Counted from the stretch's first letter, positions 23,631 through 32,801 are shown. The stretch is DNA of 50,561 nt from an uncultured bacterium (GCA_903873965.1 CAIQQO010000039.1:1-50561); one strand, 5' to 3'. Translations and numbers: made by a program. The notes: generated by a model not told the origin, from the sequence alone.

Positions 23631-25018
23631 GCGACATGACGCCAGAACAGGAGCACAAGAGCGGAGAGGCAGAGGGTCAGCGGAGTATTACAGTAGATCC
23701 TCATCTCCCCAGCCCCAGCGCTCCAGGATATCCAGTAGATGCGCGCAGGAATATACTGGCTTTCAGCACGGATCTGGCGACGGCGATGGCCGGTTTGTCT
23801 TTTGTGCCGGCTACCATCGTGCTGGTAGGGTTAGCCAGTCGTTTTACCGAGAATAAGGCGTTGCTGGGCATCGTGGCGATGATCGGGAGCGTAAGCTGGT
23901 TTTTACCGCAGATTGTTTCAGCGCGAATTGTGCATGGCAAGAAGCATCAGAAGCCCTATATGGTGATCCCACTTGTGCTCGGTCGCAACGCGTATCTTTT
24001 CATGGCGATATGGCTGTTCGTTACCCAGGCGCGTGACCCGTTCCTGACGTTGTGGGTTTTGATCGCCTGCATTGCCATTCTTTTTGGTACCGATTCACTT
24101 GCCAGCGTCGCATGGTTCGACATCCTCAGCCGCGTATTGTCGCCTCGGGCGCGGGGGCGCAGCCTGGCAACGGGCAGCTTCATCGGTTTGATTGCCGGTA
24201 TTGGTTCTGGTTTGATCGTCGAGCGCGTCCTCTCGCCCGGCGGACTGCCTTTTCCGACCAACTACGCCGTCATTTTCCTGTGCGCATGGGCATGCTTTCA
24301 GGCATCTTCAACAGCCATCGTATGTATCAAAGAGACGCCAATGAGCGACCACGAACATGCTCAAACAGCAGACTCCAATTTCATTAAAAATCTGCTGTAT
24401 GCGGTGCGCACGGACAAAATCATGCAGCGGCTGATCATGGCTCGTGTATTCACCGGGATTGAGACGATGGCCGCAGCTTTTTATGTGGTGTTCATCCGCG
24501 AGCGTATGGGATTAGATGACTCTATCCTGGGCGTTTTCAGCGTCGCGTCGGTTATTGGTGGAATTGCAGGCACTGTGTTGTTTGGCTGGCTGGGTGATCG
24601 GCGCGGCGCGCGCGGCGTCATCCAGTTTTCAGTCGCGATTCAGGTGATTGCGCCCACATTGGCGTTTGCCATTGCGGCTGTGCCTCTGATCACCAATGCA
24701 GCGCCGCAGATAGCCATCATATTTTTTATCGTCGTGATCGCCATCAACGGCGCTGTCGGGCAGGCTGGCCTGCTTGGTTTTCAAGGGTACCCGCTGGACA
24801 TTGCGCCGGAACGGCATCGCGCCATGTATGTTGGTGTGTTGAACTCAGTCAGCGGTGTTGTGTCGCTGACACCCGTTCTGGGAGGCATATTGCTGGATGT
24901 CTTGACCCACTCGGCATCGGTTGACACAGCCTATAGCATCGTTTTTGGCATCGCCGTGATATGTGTATTTGCCGGGCTTGTGATCAGCTTCGGTCTGCCG
25001 CGCCCGCAACGGACATAG
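23627..25018 (+). CDS. MFS transporter, tandem paralog 3
   Basis: 463 residues. A 35-residue polar N-terminal extension (Glu, Gly, Ser and Pro rich) precedes the same core as paralog 2: LSFVPATIVLVGLASRFTENK, SWFLPQIVSARIVHGKKHQK, LSPRARGRSLATGSFIGLI, and GLPFPTNYAVIFLCAWACF. The midloop ETPMSDHEHAQTADSNFIKN and the C-terminal GYPLDIAPERHRAMYVGVLN also match copies 2 and 4. Overlaps copy 2 as ATGA. About 12 membrane helices. Copies 2, 3 and 4 look like recent duplications, and copy 1 an older one. Confidence 0.85.
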   Translation: MSDMTPEQEHKSGEAEGQRSITVDPHLPSPSAPGYPVDARRNILAFSTDLATAMAGLSFVPATIVLVGLASRFTENKALLGIVAMIGSVSWFLPQIVSARIVHGKKHQKPYMVIPLVLGRNAYLFMAIWLFVTQARDPFLTLWVLIACIAILFGTDSLASVAWFDILSRVLSPRARGRSLATGSFIGLIAGIGSGLIVERVLSPGGLPFPTNYAVIFLCAWACFQASSTAIVCIKETPMSDHEHAQTADSNFIKNLLYAVRTDKIMQRLIMARVFTGIETMAAAFYVVFIRERMGLDDSILGVFSVASVIGGIAGTVLFGWLGDRRGARGVIQFSVAIQVIAPTLAFAIAAVPLITNAAPQIAIIFFIVVIAINGAVGQAGLLGFQGYPLDIAPERHRAMYVGVLNSVSGVVSLTPVLGGILLDVLTHSASVDTAYSIVFGIAVICVFAGLVISFGLPRPQRT

Positions 25019-25041
25019 AACGCAAAGGCAACATTCATTTT

Positions 25042-26403
25042 ATGATCTCAGAACCGGAAATAACATCAGAAACAAGCGCTAATCCGTCGCCCCAGGACGG
25101 ATCACCTGTCGCGCCGCAACTAGATACCCGTCGCAACTATGTGGCATTCGGCGGAGATATGCTGACCTTTATGACGGGGCTGTCGTTTATTCCGGCCACC
25201 ATCGTCATGGTTGGCATGGCTAGTCGCCTGACCCAAGATAAGGCATTACTGGGCCTTGTCGCGATGACCGGGAGTGTGGCATGGTTCCTGCCACAAATCA
25301 TTGCTGCGCGGATTGTACACGGCAAACAACGCCAGAAGGTGTACCTGGTTGGCGCAAGTGCGATTGGCCGACAGATGTACCTGGTGATGGCGCTGTGGCT
25401 GTACCTGACGCGCGCCGAGTCTCCGCTGCTAACCGTTTTTGTGCTGGTTGGCTGCGTGGCCATTTTTCATGTCGCCGACTCGCTGGCTGGCGTGGCGTGG
25501 TTCGATATGCTCAGCCGAGCGCTTTCGCCCAGAATGAGAGGGCGGAGTGTTGCCATAGGCAATTTCATCGGCCTTTTTGGCGGAATCGGGGCGGGATTGA
25601 TTGTTGAGAGAGTGCTTTCGCCCAGTGGATTGCCGTTTCCGGTGAATTATGCCGTGTTATTCTTGTGCGCATGGCTGTGCTTTATGGCCTCGTTTGTGTT
25701 CATTCTGTTTATCAAAGAGATTCCGATGTCGACCGATGAACACGACCAAACAGCTGAAACACATTTCCTAGTGAACCTGAAGGATGCGGTGAGAACCGAC
25801 AAGGTATTCCAACGCTTGATCCTGGCGCGCGTCTTTACTGGAATAGAGACGATGGCGGCCGCATTTTATGTGGTGTTTATTCGTGAACGCCTTGGTTTGG
25901 CTGACTCGATTCTGGGTGTTTTCAGCATCGCGGCTGTCGTGGGCGGGATATTGGGCATCGCTTTTTTTGGCTGGTTGGGCGAACGCAGGGGTTCGCGCGG
26001 TGTGATCCGCACTTCTGTTGCGCTGCAGGTATTTGCGCCCATGCTGGCGCTTGGCGTGGCCGCCATCCCGGTAATCGCAGGCCTGACGCCGCAAGTGGCA
26101 GTCGGGTGTTTTGTGGTGGTGATTGCGATTAACGGGGCCGTGGGACAAGCCGGCATGCTCGGGTTCCAAAGTTATCCGCTGGATGCTGCGCCAGAACGCT
26201 ATCGCGCGATGTATATTGGTGTCTTGAACTCAGTCGGTGGTGTGGTGTCGCTGACCCCGTTGCTAGGTGGCTTACTTCTCGATGGCATTACGGCCAGCGC
26301 CTCCAGCCAGACCGCCTATAGTGTCGTGTTTGGCATAGCAGTCCTATGTGTCGTCGCTGGCCTGATCACCAGTTATGGCCTGCCAAAGCCGCAAAGACGA
26401 TGA
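25042..26403 (+). CDS. MFS transporter, tandem paralog 4
   Basis: 453 residues from ATG 25042, with AAAGG about 14 bases upstream. The frame is open further left, but that lies in copy 3. Core motifs repeat those of copies 2 and 3: LSFIPATIVMVGMASRLTQDK, RIVHGKQRQKVYLVG, LSPRMRGRSVAIGNFIGLFGGIG, SGLPFPVNYAVLFLC, and YPLDAAPERYRAMYIGVLNS. The N-terminal tail is acidic and Ser/Thr/Pro rich (about 30 residues). A 23-base gap from copy 3 is the only non-overlapping junction among copies. A TATAAT promoter for the next gene lies 10 bases past its stop, so the transport block ends here. Confidence 0.85.
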   Translation: MISEPEITSETSANPSPQDGSPVAPQLDTRRNYVAFGGDMLTFMTGLSFIPATIVMVGMASRLTQDKALLGLVAMTGSVAWFLPQIIAARIVHGKQRQKVYLVGASAIGRQMYLVMALWLYLTRAESPLLTVFVLVGCVAIFHVADSLAGVAWFDMLSRALSPRMRGRSVAIGNFIGLFGGIGAGLIVERVLSPSGLPFPVNYAVLFLCAWLCFMASFVFILFIKEIPMSTDEHDQTAETHFLVNLKDAVRTDKVFQRLILARVFTGIETMAAAFYVVFIRERLGLADSILGVFSIAAVVGGILGIAFFGWLGERRGSRGVIRTSVALQVFAPMLALGVAAIPVIAGLTPQVAVGCFVVVIAINGAVGQAGMLGFQSYPLDAAPERYRAMYIGVLNSVGGVVSLTPLLGGLLLDGITASASSQTAYSVVFGIAVLCVVAGLITSYGLPKPQRR

Positions 26404-26412
26404 AAGACGGGC

Positions 26413-26418
26413 TATAAT
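26413..26418 (+). promoter_or_regulatory. -10 box upstream of the GT2 gene
   Basis: TATAAT ten bases after the last transporter gene would start a transcript with a leader of about 90 bases before ATG 26515. It marks a likely start of the GT2-fabF-rnc transcript. Confidence 0.45.
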
Positions 26419-26514
26419 CTGCACGGAGAGAATTTTTGGCAACTTTTCCTCAACAACCAATGGTATGCGCCATACTGCCGTATCACGACGTAGATGGGAG
26501 GTGCCGGAGCGACC

Positions 26515-27279
26515 ATGACTGAAGCGAATCTGAGCGCCAAAGCGATTCCGATCACTGAGACGACAAACAAGCGTGTCGATGTTGTTATCCCTGTATACAA
26601 CGAAGAACGCGATCTCGGCCCAAGTGTGACAAAGCTACGTGAGTTTCTGCAGGCCAATTGCCGCTACCAATGGCGCATTATGGTCGCGGATAACGCGTCA
26701 AAAGACGGCACGCTTCAGATTGCGCAGGAATTGTCGCAGCGCTATTCGGGCGAAGTCACATATATCCATCTTGATGCTAAAGGGCGTGGACGCGCGCTAA
26801 AGGCCGCGTGGCAGGCATCGGATGCCGATGTGGTTTCGTATATGGATGTGGATTTGTCGACCAATCTGCGCCATTTCATGCCAATGATTGAACCGCTCAT
26901 GAAAGGCGAGTATCATGTAGCGACGGGATCGCGCCTCATGCCGGGCGCGCGCGTCAAGCGGCAATTCAAACGTGAGATCGTGTCGCGCATTTATAACTTA
27001 ATCGTTTTGGCCATGTTTCCAACGCGCCGCTTTTACGATGCGCAGTGTGGGTTCAAGGCCGTCAGTCGCCGCATCGTGCAGGAGTTGATTCCCCATATTA
27101 TGGACAACGCTTGGTTTTTCGATTCGGAATTGCTGTTGCGCTCTGAACAAAACGGCTATCGTATCTGGGAAGTGCCAGTCGAGTGGATTGAGGATATGGA
27201 TACGCGCGTAAAGATCGTTTCCACTGCAATTGAGGACCTGAAAGGGTTGTGGCGGGTGAGAACGACCAAATTAAAATAG
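26515..27279 (+). CDS. Family 2 glycosyltransferase (dolichyl-phosphate sugar synthase-like)
   Basis: 254 residues from ATG 26515; an ATG at 26494 would add only seven residues, and GGAG sits between the two. It is a GT-A enzyme close to ALG5/DPM-like polyprenyl-phosphate glycosyltransferases: RVDVVIPVYNEERDLGPSV, MVADNASKDGTLQIAQ, YIHLDAKGRGRALKAAW, DVVSYMDVDLSTNLRH (the DxD-like motif), ATGSRLMPGA, FYDAQCGFKAVSRRI and AWFFDSELLLRSEQNGYRI. It would load a lipid carrier (undecaprenyl phosphate) with a sugar at the membrane. No transmembrane helix is visible, so it should be membrane-associated. Located just before fabF, 26 bases away. Confidence 0.88.
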   Translation: MTEANLSAKAIPITETTNKRVDVVIPVYNEERDLGPSVTKLREFLQANCRYQWRIMVADNASKDGTLQIAQELSQRYSGEVTYIHLDAKGRGRALKAAWQASDADVVSYMDVDLSTNLRHFMPMIEPLMKGEYHVATGSRLMPGARVKRQFKREIVSRIYNLIVLAMFPTRRFYDAQCGFKAVSRRIVQELIPHIMDNAWFFDSELLLRSEQNGYRIWEVPVEWIEDMDTRVKIVSTAIEDLKGLWRVRTTKLK

Positions 27280-27305
27280 TATTTATTGGCTAGGAAGGAA
27301 CCATA

Positions 27306-28550
27306 ATGCAAAATAGACGGGTTGTTGTCACTGGAATCGGCGCTGTGTCACCGGTTGGACTGGATATGCCCAGCACATGGGATGCTCTCATCAATGGACG
27401 TTCAGGCGTCGGGCCTATTACGCACTTTGATTCAAGCTTCCTGCCTGTGCATGTTGCCTGCGAGATCAAGAATTTTGATACGAGCGTGGCCGTCGATCCT
27501 AAAGATGTACGGCGCACCGATCGGTTCGAGCAGTATGGTTTAACCGCAGCCAAAGAGGCATTGCGCCATTCGGGGCTGAAGATTACGGCAGACATTGCCG
27601 AAGAAACGGGAGTTGTTATTGGTTCCTCGATCGGCGGGCTGCAATCGCTCTTGTCGCAGTATGACATTTTGCGCGAGCAGGGGCCGCGTCGGCTGAATCC
27701 ATTCTGCATCCCGATGGTGATGAGCAATGGCGCCGCGGGCATTGTCACAATCGAGATCGGTGCCAGAGGTCCTAGCTATTCGCCGACCTCTGCCTGTGCC
27801 ACCAGTAATGATTCATTAGGCCAGGGCGCCGAATTGATCCGGCGCGGCGCTGCCAAAGTCGTGCTGGCCGGCGGCGCAGACGCCACGGTAAGCGTGATTG
27901 GTATTGCGGGCTTTGACCGGCTGGGTGCCCTCAGCCATGATAACGACCTGCCTTCTAAGTCACCCATGCCCTTTGATAAGAATCGCCAGGGTGTCGTGAT
28001 CGGCGAAGGTGCCTGCGTCATGGTCTTGGAAGAGCTGGAGTTTGCGCTAGCGCGCGGGGCTCATATTCTGGCTGAATTGGCAGGATATGGTCAGACCTCT
28101 GACGCCTATCATGTCATTGCCCCGGCCGAGGGTGGCGCGGGTGCAGCACGGGCGATTAGGCTTGCGTTGCGCCAAGCGGAAGTAGCGCCCGAGGCTGTGA
28201 ATTATATTAATGCGCACGGCACCGCCACGCCGCTGAACGATATCGCAGAGACACAGGCGATCAAGACTGTTTTTGGCGATTATGCTTATAAGATTCCAGT
28301 CAGCAGTACAAAGAGTATGACCGGTCACATGATGGGCGCCACGGGCGCGCTGGAAGCTGCTGCGTGCATCTATGCCATTCAGTACGGTATTATCCCCGGC
28401 ACGATGAATCTGGTGGAACCTGATCCGCTATGTGACTTGGATTATGTGCCAGGTAGTGCGCGAAACGCGCGTGTAGATATCGCCGTGAACAATTCATTTG
28501 GTTTCGGCGGACACAATGCCGTGGTCGTCTTTAAGCGGTTTAACGACTGA
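27306..28550 (+). CDS. fabF: Beta-ketoacyl-ACP synthase II
   Basis: A 414-residue condensing enzyme of fatty-acid elongation, joining malonyl-ACP to acyl-ACP. The catalytic triad is visible: Cys164 in SPTSACATSND, the first His in YINAHGTATPLND and the second in SMTGHMMGATGALEAA, with the preceding Lys (STKSMTG). The C-terminal NNSFGFGGHNAVVVFK is also typical. Length and motif order match FabF rather than FabB or FabH. AGGAAGGA at 27293-27300 gives a clear ribosome site. Its stop is followed directly by the rnc ATG, a frequent partnership of fab genes and rnc, but acpP is not between them here. Confidence 0.95.
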   Translation: MQNRRVVVTGIGAVSPVGLDMPSTWDALINGRSGVGPITHFDSSFLPVHVACEIKNFDTSVAVDPKDVRRTDRFEQYGLTAAKEALRHSGLKITADIAEETGVVIGSSIGGLQSLLSQYDILREQGPRRLNPFCIPMVMSNGAAGIVTIEIGARGPSYSPTSACATSNDSLGQGAELIRRGAAKVVLAGGADATVSVIGIAGFDRLGALSHDNDLPSKSPMPFDKNRQGVVIGEGACVMVLEELEFALARGAHILAELAGYGQTSDAYHVIAPAEGGAGAARAIRLALRQAEVAPEAVNYINAHGTATPLNDIAETQAIKTVFGDYAYKIPVSSTKSMTGHMMGATGALEAAACIYAIQYGIIPGTMNLVEPDPLCDLDYVPGSARNARVDIAVNNSFGFGGHNAVVVFKRFND

Positions 28551-29261
28551 ATGCTCATGCTGCCGGTATTCAATGATCAAGGCTTGCTGGTGCGCGCATT
28601 GACGCATTCGTCATACGCGAATGAGCACTTGTCCGACATTGGCATGCCGGTTGAGGATAATGAGCGGCTCGAGTTTCTTGGAGACGCCATTCTGGATTTC
28701 ATAGCCGCCAAGTGGCTGTATCATCATTTCCCGGAATTGGATGAAGGGCGCCTTACGAGCCTGCGCGCCGCGCTTGTGCGCGCCAGCACTCTAGCGAGGT
28801 TCGCCGAAAGCATTAATCTATCCGATCACTTGCGACTGGGAAAAGGTGAGGCGGATAGCGGTGGACGCCACCGCGCTAACATTCTGGGCGATGCTTTTGA
28901 GGCGTTGATGGCAGCGCTGTACCTAGACCAGGGTTTTGACGCCGTCTCTGCCTATTTCGAGCAGATGATTGAAAATACCGCAACGACAGTGCTGAGTGAA
29001 AACCTGGATCGTGATTCCAAAAGCCAGTTGCAGGAATGGAGTCAGGCCACGCTGTCGCTTACGCCGCGATATCGTGTAGTGGCGGCTGAAGGCCCGGATC
29101 ATGCCAAAACGTTTACTGTCGAGGTATGGCTGGGAGAATCGATCAACGCCACTGGCAGTGGAACCAGCAAACAGATCGCAGAGCAGACGGCAGCACGCAC
29201 AGTACTCGCCGAGATTACGCGCCGTCAGAAATCTGCAGATGCTTCACCAGAAGAGGCGTAG
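28551..29261 (+). CDS. rnc: Ribonuclease III
   Basis: A 236-residue dsRNA endonuclease for rRNA and mRNA processing. The N-terminal catalytic domain holds the signature NERLEFLGDAILDF (about residues 37-50) with its acidic residues, then DEGRLTSLRAALVRASTLA and the second acidic patch ILGDAFEALMAALYLDQGF. The C-terminal double-stranded RNA-binding domain starts near SKSQLQEWSQATLSLTPRY and ends SGTSKQIAEQTAARTVLAEI. ATG 28551 abuts the fabF stop codon, so the two are translated from one mRNA. A strong hairpin follows three bases after its stop. Normal in length and motifs. Confidence 0.95.
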   Translation: MLMLPVFNDQGLLVRALTHSSYANEHLSDIGMPVEDNERLEFLGDAILDFIAAKWLYHHFPELDEGRLTSLRAALVRASTLARFAESINLSDHLRLGKGEADSGGRHRANILGDAFEALMAALYLDQGFDAVSAYFEQMIENTATTVLSENLDRDSKSQLQEWSQATLSLTPRYRVVAAEGPDHAKTFTVEVWLGESINATGSGTSKQIAEQTAARTVLAEITRRQKSADASPEEA

Positions 29262-29263
29262 AT

Positions 29264-29302
29264 GGGGGCATGGGGTACAGTTTTGACTGTCCCATGCCCC
29301 CC
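29264..29302 (+). terminator. Terminator hairpin after rnc
   Basis: GGGGGCATGGG (29264-29274) pairs with CCCATGCCCCC (29291-29301). Inside it ACAG pairs with CTGT around a TTTTGA loop, with a 2-base bulge, giving a 15-bp stem. A pyrimidine-rich run (GACTTTCTCTTCCC) follows. It starts 3 bases after the rnc stop, so it likely ends the fabF-rnc transcript. Confidence 0.75.
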
Positions 29303-29463
29303 GACTTTCTCTTCCCTGCTCTCCTTACCTTTTTCCTTTTTTACCGGTTTGCATAAAGCTGGAAACTGGGCTATCATTTGCCCTCGCGTCAAGTGAAAGG
29401 GCCCGCGTCGCGCGGATTAGCCGCGTATTGTGCTTGCCCAGTAAAGTTTTTTGAGGTCACGCA

Positions 29464-29967
29464 ATGAAAGTTCTATTAACCCAGGATGTCTTTAACCTCG
29501 GCCATGCCGGGGAAGTGAAAACCGTGGCGGACGGGTACGGCCGCAATTTCCTGTTGCCTCGCGGCTTTGCCGTGGTTGCCACAGATTCTTCGTTGAAGCG
29601 CGCAGACGCCGTTAAGATGGCCGCCGTCAAGCGTCGTGCTCAGGAGCAGGCCGATCTGGATGCTGTTGCACAGGTCATTAATGGCCAGACGCTGTATTTC
29701 ACCGTGCGCACTGGTGAGAAGGGTAAGCTGTATGGCTCGATCACGACGGCAGCTATCGCTGACAAGATTACGGCGATTCTCGGTAAAGAGTTTGACAAGC
29801 GCAAAGTAGCGCTGCGCGAACCCATCCGCGATCTTGGCACCCATTCGGTAACCATTCGTCTATCCGCCGATATTGCTCCTACTGTCAATGTGGTGGTTAC
29901 GCCCGAAGGTGTGCATGTCGCAGTCTCATCTGCCGCCGCGGTAACCGCGCCTGCACAGACCGCGTAG
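29464..29967 (+). CDS. rplI: 50S ribosomal protein bL9
   Basis: A 167-residue bL9. The N-terminal rRNA-binding domain is plain: MKVLLTQDVFNLGHAGEVKTV, DGYGRNFLLPRGFAVVAT, with the conserved G-x2-G-x-V...R-N-L/F-L-P-R-G/K series. A long connecting helix (KRADAVKMAAVKRRAQEQADLDAV) leads to the C-terminal domain (LYFTVRTGEKGKLYGSITTAAIADKI, IRDLGTHSVTIRL). It is slightly longer than average because of an Ala-rich tail (AVSSAAAVTAPAQTA). It binds 23S rRNA in the large subunit and limits frame slippage. It stands alone here, not with rpsF-ssb-rpsR as in many bacteria, and has its own spacer with hairpins on both sides. Confidence 0.95.
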   Translation: MKVLLTQDVFNLGHAGEVKTVADGYGRNFLLPRGFAVVATDSSLKRADAVKMAAVKRRAQEQADLDAVAQVINGQTLYFTVRTGEKGKLYGSITTAAIADKITAILGKEFDKRKVALREPIRDLGTHSVTIRLSADIAPTVNVVVTPEGVHVAVSSAAAVTAPAQTA

Positions 29968-29975
29968 CTGGATTT

Positions 29976-30048
29976 CTGCATACGAAGCGATTCTTATCGC
30001 GATGGAAGCTGGCAGCGCCGAGGTGGTGGCCAGGTTTCCGGTATGCAG
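29976..30048 (+). other. Long-range hairpin after rplI
   Basis: CTGCATAC at 29976-29983 is the exact reverse complement of GTATGCAG at 30041-30048, with 57 bases between that contain smaller GC-rich helices. It starts 8 bases after the rplI stop. It could be a 3' RNA structure. No known motif is recognised. Confidence 0.3.
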
Positions 30049-30082
30049 GAGTTTGCCTGATCAAAGTAACTGTTTCAGAACG

Positions 30083-30102
30083 GGGCTGTCTTCGGACTGC
30101 CC
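30083..30102 (+). terminator. UUCG-tetraloop hairpin after rplI
   Basis: GGGC-U-GUC-UUCG-GAC-U-GCCC: two short stems with one U-U mismatch close on a C(UUCG)G tetraloop, an unusually stable loop. The downstream run is only mildly U-rich (TGTACTGTTGCATTTT). A likely terminator for rplI, 116 bases past its stop and before the next gene's promoter region. Confidence 0.55.
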
Positions 30103-30149
30103 TGTACTGTTGCATTTTCCCTGCGTCAGCATGCTAAAATCTCACTCAC

Positions 30150-31436
30150 ATGTCTGACTTGGCTCAACATTTTCAAGAAGCGCGCGAACGCCTCGGCATC
30201 TCAATGGATGATGCTGAGCGTGCGACGAAGATAAGGCGCCGCTATATTGAAGCGATTGAGGCGGGCGATTACGGCCGCTTGCCCGATGGTCCTCCTGCGC
30301 GCGGATTCATTAGAAATTACGCCCGTTATCTAGGGATGAATCCGGATCAGTCACTCTATGACTTTGAAGCCGAAGTGGGAGTGCCGGTTACTCAACTGTC
30401 AGATATTGTCCCTCCCCCACCTGAACATCAGCAGGCTGTATCAATCTATACCCGCTTGGTAAAGCTTCCACCGGGTCGTCAGAGGCAGGAGGAGCAGGGA
30501 AGCGAGGGAGCAGCTGAGCAAGGGACTGAGGGAGACACCACGAGTCGGGGCCTGAGGAGTGCAGGCGCAGAGGGCCGGATTATGGTCCTGCAGCCGGAAA
30601 AACAGCCGCTGTCTAATTCATTCAGCCTGCGCGCGCCTGAAGTCACACAAGCAAGTGATGTACGCCCGTTTCAGACGGGTCGATCTCCTTTCAGCCTACG
30701 CAACTCTCTACGTCCGCGCGGTCCCAACGGCAGTATTAGCCCGGAGACATCCAATAAGGGTCGCAAGTACGGGGCAATGTCGATGCGCAGCACGCGAATC
30801 GCAGGTGGCCAGACGATGATGCTGCTGGGCATGGGCGCGGCGGGTTTGCTGCTGGTCGTCGTGCTTATCGGATTTGTGATCGTTCCATCGGCGCAACGGA
30901 CTCCGTCTGTGGCAACCGGCGCGACGCCCACGCAAGTGATTAAGGTATCGATCCTTGGAACTGCCCAGACCTCAAGTGAGTTGCCCTCGCCGAACTTCAC
31001 ACCGACAGCCGGCCCAGCTGGTAGTCAGGGCAACGGCGTAACGACCACGCAGACCGCAATTGCTACCGCTACGCCAGCAGGTACTTCAGTGATCTCGGAC
31101 GTGGCTGCGATACCTGCCACACCCACATCGCAACCCGGTGAAACCGCAATACCACCAACGGTGCAACCACTGGCAGGCGGTGGTGTACAACTCGTTCTGG
31201 ATGCACGCGAGCGCGCATGGGTGCGCGTACGCGTTGATGGCAACATCGTTTATGAAGGCATACCGCAAATTGGGCCAAATGCCTCGTGGCGCGGACAGAA
31301 TACGGTTGGTATTGAGACTGGGAATGCAGGTGCATTCGACGTTATCCTCAACAACACGCGCATTGGCCCTGTCGGTGCGCGTAACGCTACCGTGACCATA
31401 TCATGGGACGCGCTTGGTAAACCTATCTCTCAGTAA
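30150..31436 (+). CDS. RodZ-like helix-turn-helix membrane protein
   Basis: A 428-residue protein with the RodZ layout. Residues 5-75 form a Cro/C1-type HTH in the RodZ/HTH_25 style (ARERLGISMDDAERATKI, RRRYIEAIEAGDYGRLPDGPPARGFIRNYARYLG). A long low-complexity cytoplasmic region with Glu-, Gly- and Ser-rich runs follows (about 100-220), then one membrane helix (MMLLGMGAAGLLLVVVLIGF). A Thr/Pro/Ala-rich outer linker leads to a C-terminal DUF4115-like beta domain (VQLVLDARERAWVRVRVDG, ASWRGQNTVGIETGNAGAFD). RodZ links MreB to the cell-wall machinery. MreB is not in the window, and many Chloroflexota are filamentous, so its exact role is open. RimO follows after 3 bases. Confidence 0.85.
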   Translation: MSDLAQHFQEARERLGISMDDAERATKIRRRYIEAIEAGDYGRLPDGPPARGFIRNYARYLGMNPDQSLYDFEAEVGVPVTQLSDIVPPPPEHQQAVSIYTRLVKLPPGRQRQEEQGSEGAAEQGTEGDTTSRGLRSAGAEGRIMVLQPEKQPLSNSFSLRAPEVTQASDVRPFQTGRSPFSLRNSLRPRGPNGSISPETSNKGRKYGAMSMRSTRIAGGQTMMLLGMGAAGLLLVVVLIGFVIVPSAQRTPSVATGATPTQVIKVSILGTAQTSSELPSPNFTPTAGPAGSQGNGVTTTQTAIATATPAGTSVISDVAAIPATPTSQPGETAIPPTVQPLAGGGVQLVLDARERAWVRVRVDGNIVYEGIPQIGPNASWRGQNTVGIETGNAGAFDVILNNTRIGPVGARNATVTISWDALGKPISQ

Positions 31437-31439
31437 AGA

Positions 31440-32801
31440 ATGCGAAAATCCTATTATTTGCTATCGCTTGGCTGCTCGAAGAATACGGTGGATTCGGAGA
31501 GCATGGCGCGGCTGTTGAATAGCTCGGGCTATAAAGGTGTCGACTCGCCTGATCGCGCTGATGTACTGCTGGTGAACACTTGTGGCTTCATCGGACCGGC
31601 GCGTGATGAGTCGATTCGCAACCTGCGCGAACTGGCTGATGGCAAGCGTAAGAATCAGCAATTAATCGCGGCCGGCTGTCTGTCACAACTATGGGGGCCG
31701 CGGCTGGCTGAGGAAGTGCCGGGACTGGATGGCATCATTGGCACGCGCCGCTGGATGGATATCGTTGATTTTATCGATACCGTACGCGGGCGCAGCAAGC
31801 CTATGCCAGCGTATCACATCCCCGAAGATGCGGTGACCGTTGGCGAGGACGAGCGCGGCGCGATGCGCACAGCCCTGCAAGGTGCCAGTGCTTACATCAA
31901 AATTGCCGACGGATGCCGGCGTCCCTGCGCATTCTGCACAATCCCGGCAATCAAAGGCACTATGAAGAGCCGCCAACCACAATTGATCCTCGATGAAGCT
32001 CGCACATTGGCCGATGGCGGTATGCGCGAATTAATCCTGATCGCTCAGGATCTCACCGACTATGGCAGTGATCTTGGCATCAAGGATGGGTTGGCGACGC
32101 TGCTGAAGGACATCTGCACAACGGCTCCAGAGTTGGACTGGGTGCGGTTGATGTATGCCTACCCGGGCGCAGTGACCGACACGCTGATCGAGACAATGGT
32201 GCAGTATCCACAAATCTGCCATTACCTCGATATCCCGCTGCAACATGGCCATCCCGCGACGCTGCGGCGCATGCGCCGTCCGTCCAATATCGACTGGGTG
32301 CATCGCACCATTGCCAAGATGCGCACTGCGTTGCCCGATCTGTGTGTGCGCACCACATACATCGTTGGTTTTCCCGGCGAGACAGATGAAGAGTTCAAGA
32401 CATTGATGGATTTCAATGCCGAGATGCAATTCGACCGCGTCGGCGTGTTCACTTACTCTTACGAAGCCAACACACCTTCCGGCGCTCTGCCGGATCAAGT
32501 GCCTGAGGACGTCAAAGAGGCGCGACGTGACGCGTTGATGGCCCAACAGCAGCAGATTTCACTGACTCGCAATCAGCAGCAGGTGGGCAAAACACTCACC
32601 ACACTAATCGAAGGCTACGACAAGGGCTTGAGTTTCGGGCGCACTTATCGTGATGCGCCAGAAGTTGATGGTCTAGTCATCATCGATGGGCACATACCAA
32701 TAGGTGAGATGGTGCCGGTGCATATCGATGGCGCGCTGGAGTACGACCTGACCGGATCGGTGCCAACTGACCCGCGCGATAGCAAGCTCATCGTTCTTTA
32801 G
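31440..32801 (+). CDS. rimO: Ribosomal protein uS12 methylthiotransferase
   Basis: 453 residues. RimO adds a methylthio group to Asp89 of ribosomal protein uS12 with radical SAM chemistry. It has the three parts of the MiaB/RimO family: an N-terminal UPF0004 domain with cluster cysteines (LLSLGCSKNTVDSE, NTCGFI, AGCLSQ), a central radical SAM domain with the CxxxCxxC triad in ADGCRRPCAFCTIPAIKG, and a C-terminal TRAM domain (VGKTLTTLIEGYDKGLSFGR, plus GEMVPVHIDGA). The sequence SLGCSKNTVDSE is RimO-like rather than MiaB-like. It starts 3 bases after the RodZ-like gene, so the two share an mRNA. Length normal. Confidence 0.94.
   Translation: MRKSYYLLSLGCSKNTVDSESMARLLNSSGYKGVDSPDRADVLLVNTCGFIGPARDESIRNLRELADGKRKNQQLIAAGCLSQLWGPRLAEEVPGLDGIIGTRRWMDIVDFIDTVRGRSKPMPAYHIPEDAVTVGEDERGAMRTALQGASAYIKIADGCRRPCAFCTIPAIKGTMKSRQPQLILDEARTLADGGMRELILIAQDLTDYGSDLGIKDGLATLLKDICTTAPELDWVRLMYAYPGAVTDTLIETMVQYPQICHYLDIPLQHGHPATLRRMRRPSNIDWVHRTIAKMRTALPDLCVRTTYIVGFPGETDEEFKTLMDFNAEMQFDRVGVFTYSYEANTPSGALPDQVPEDVKEARRDALMAQQQQISLTRNQQQVGKTLTTLIEGYDKGLSFGRTYRDAPEVDGLVIIDGHIPIGEMVPVHIDGALEYDLTGSVPTDPRDSKLIVL

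Noticed and set aside
31069..31335. Reverse-strand frames over the RodZ-like linker
   Set aside because: Antisense of a Thr/Pro-rich low-complexity region; no start signal.
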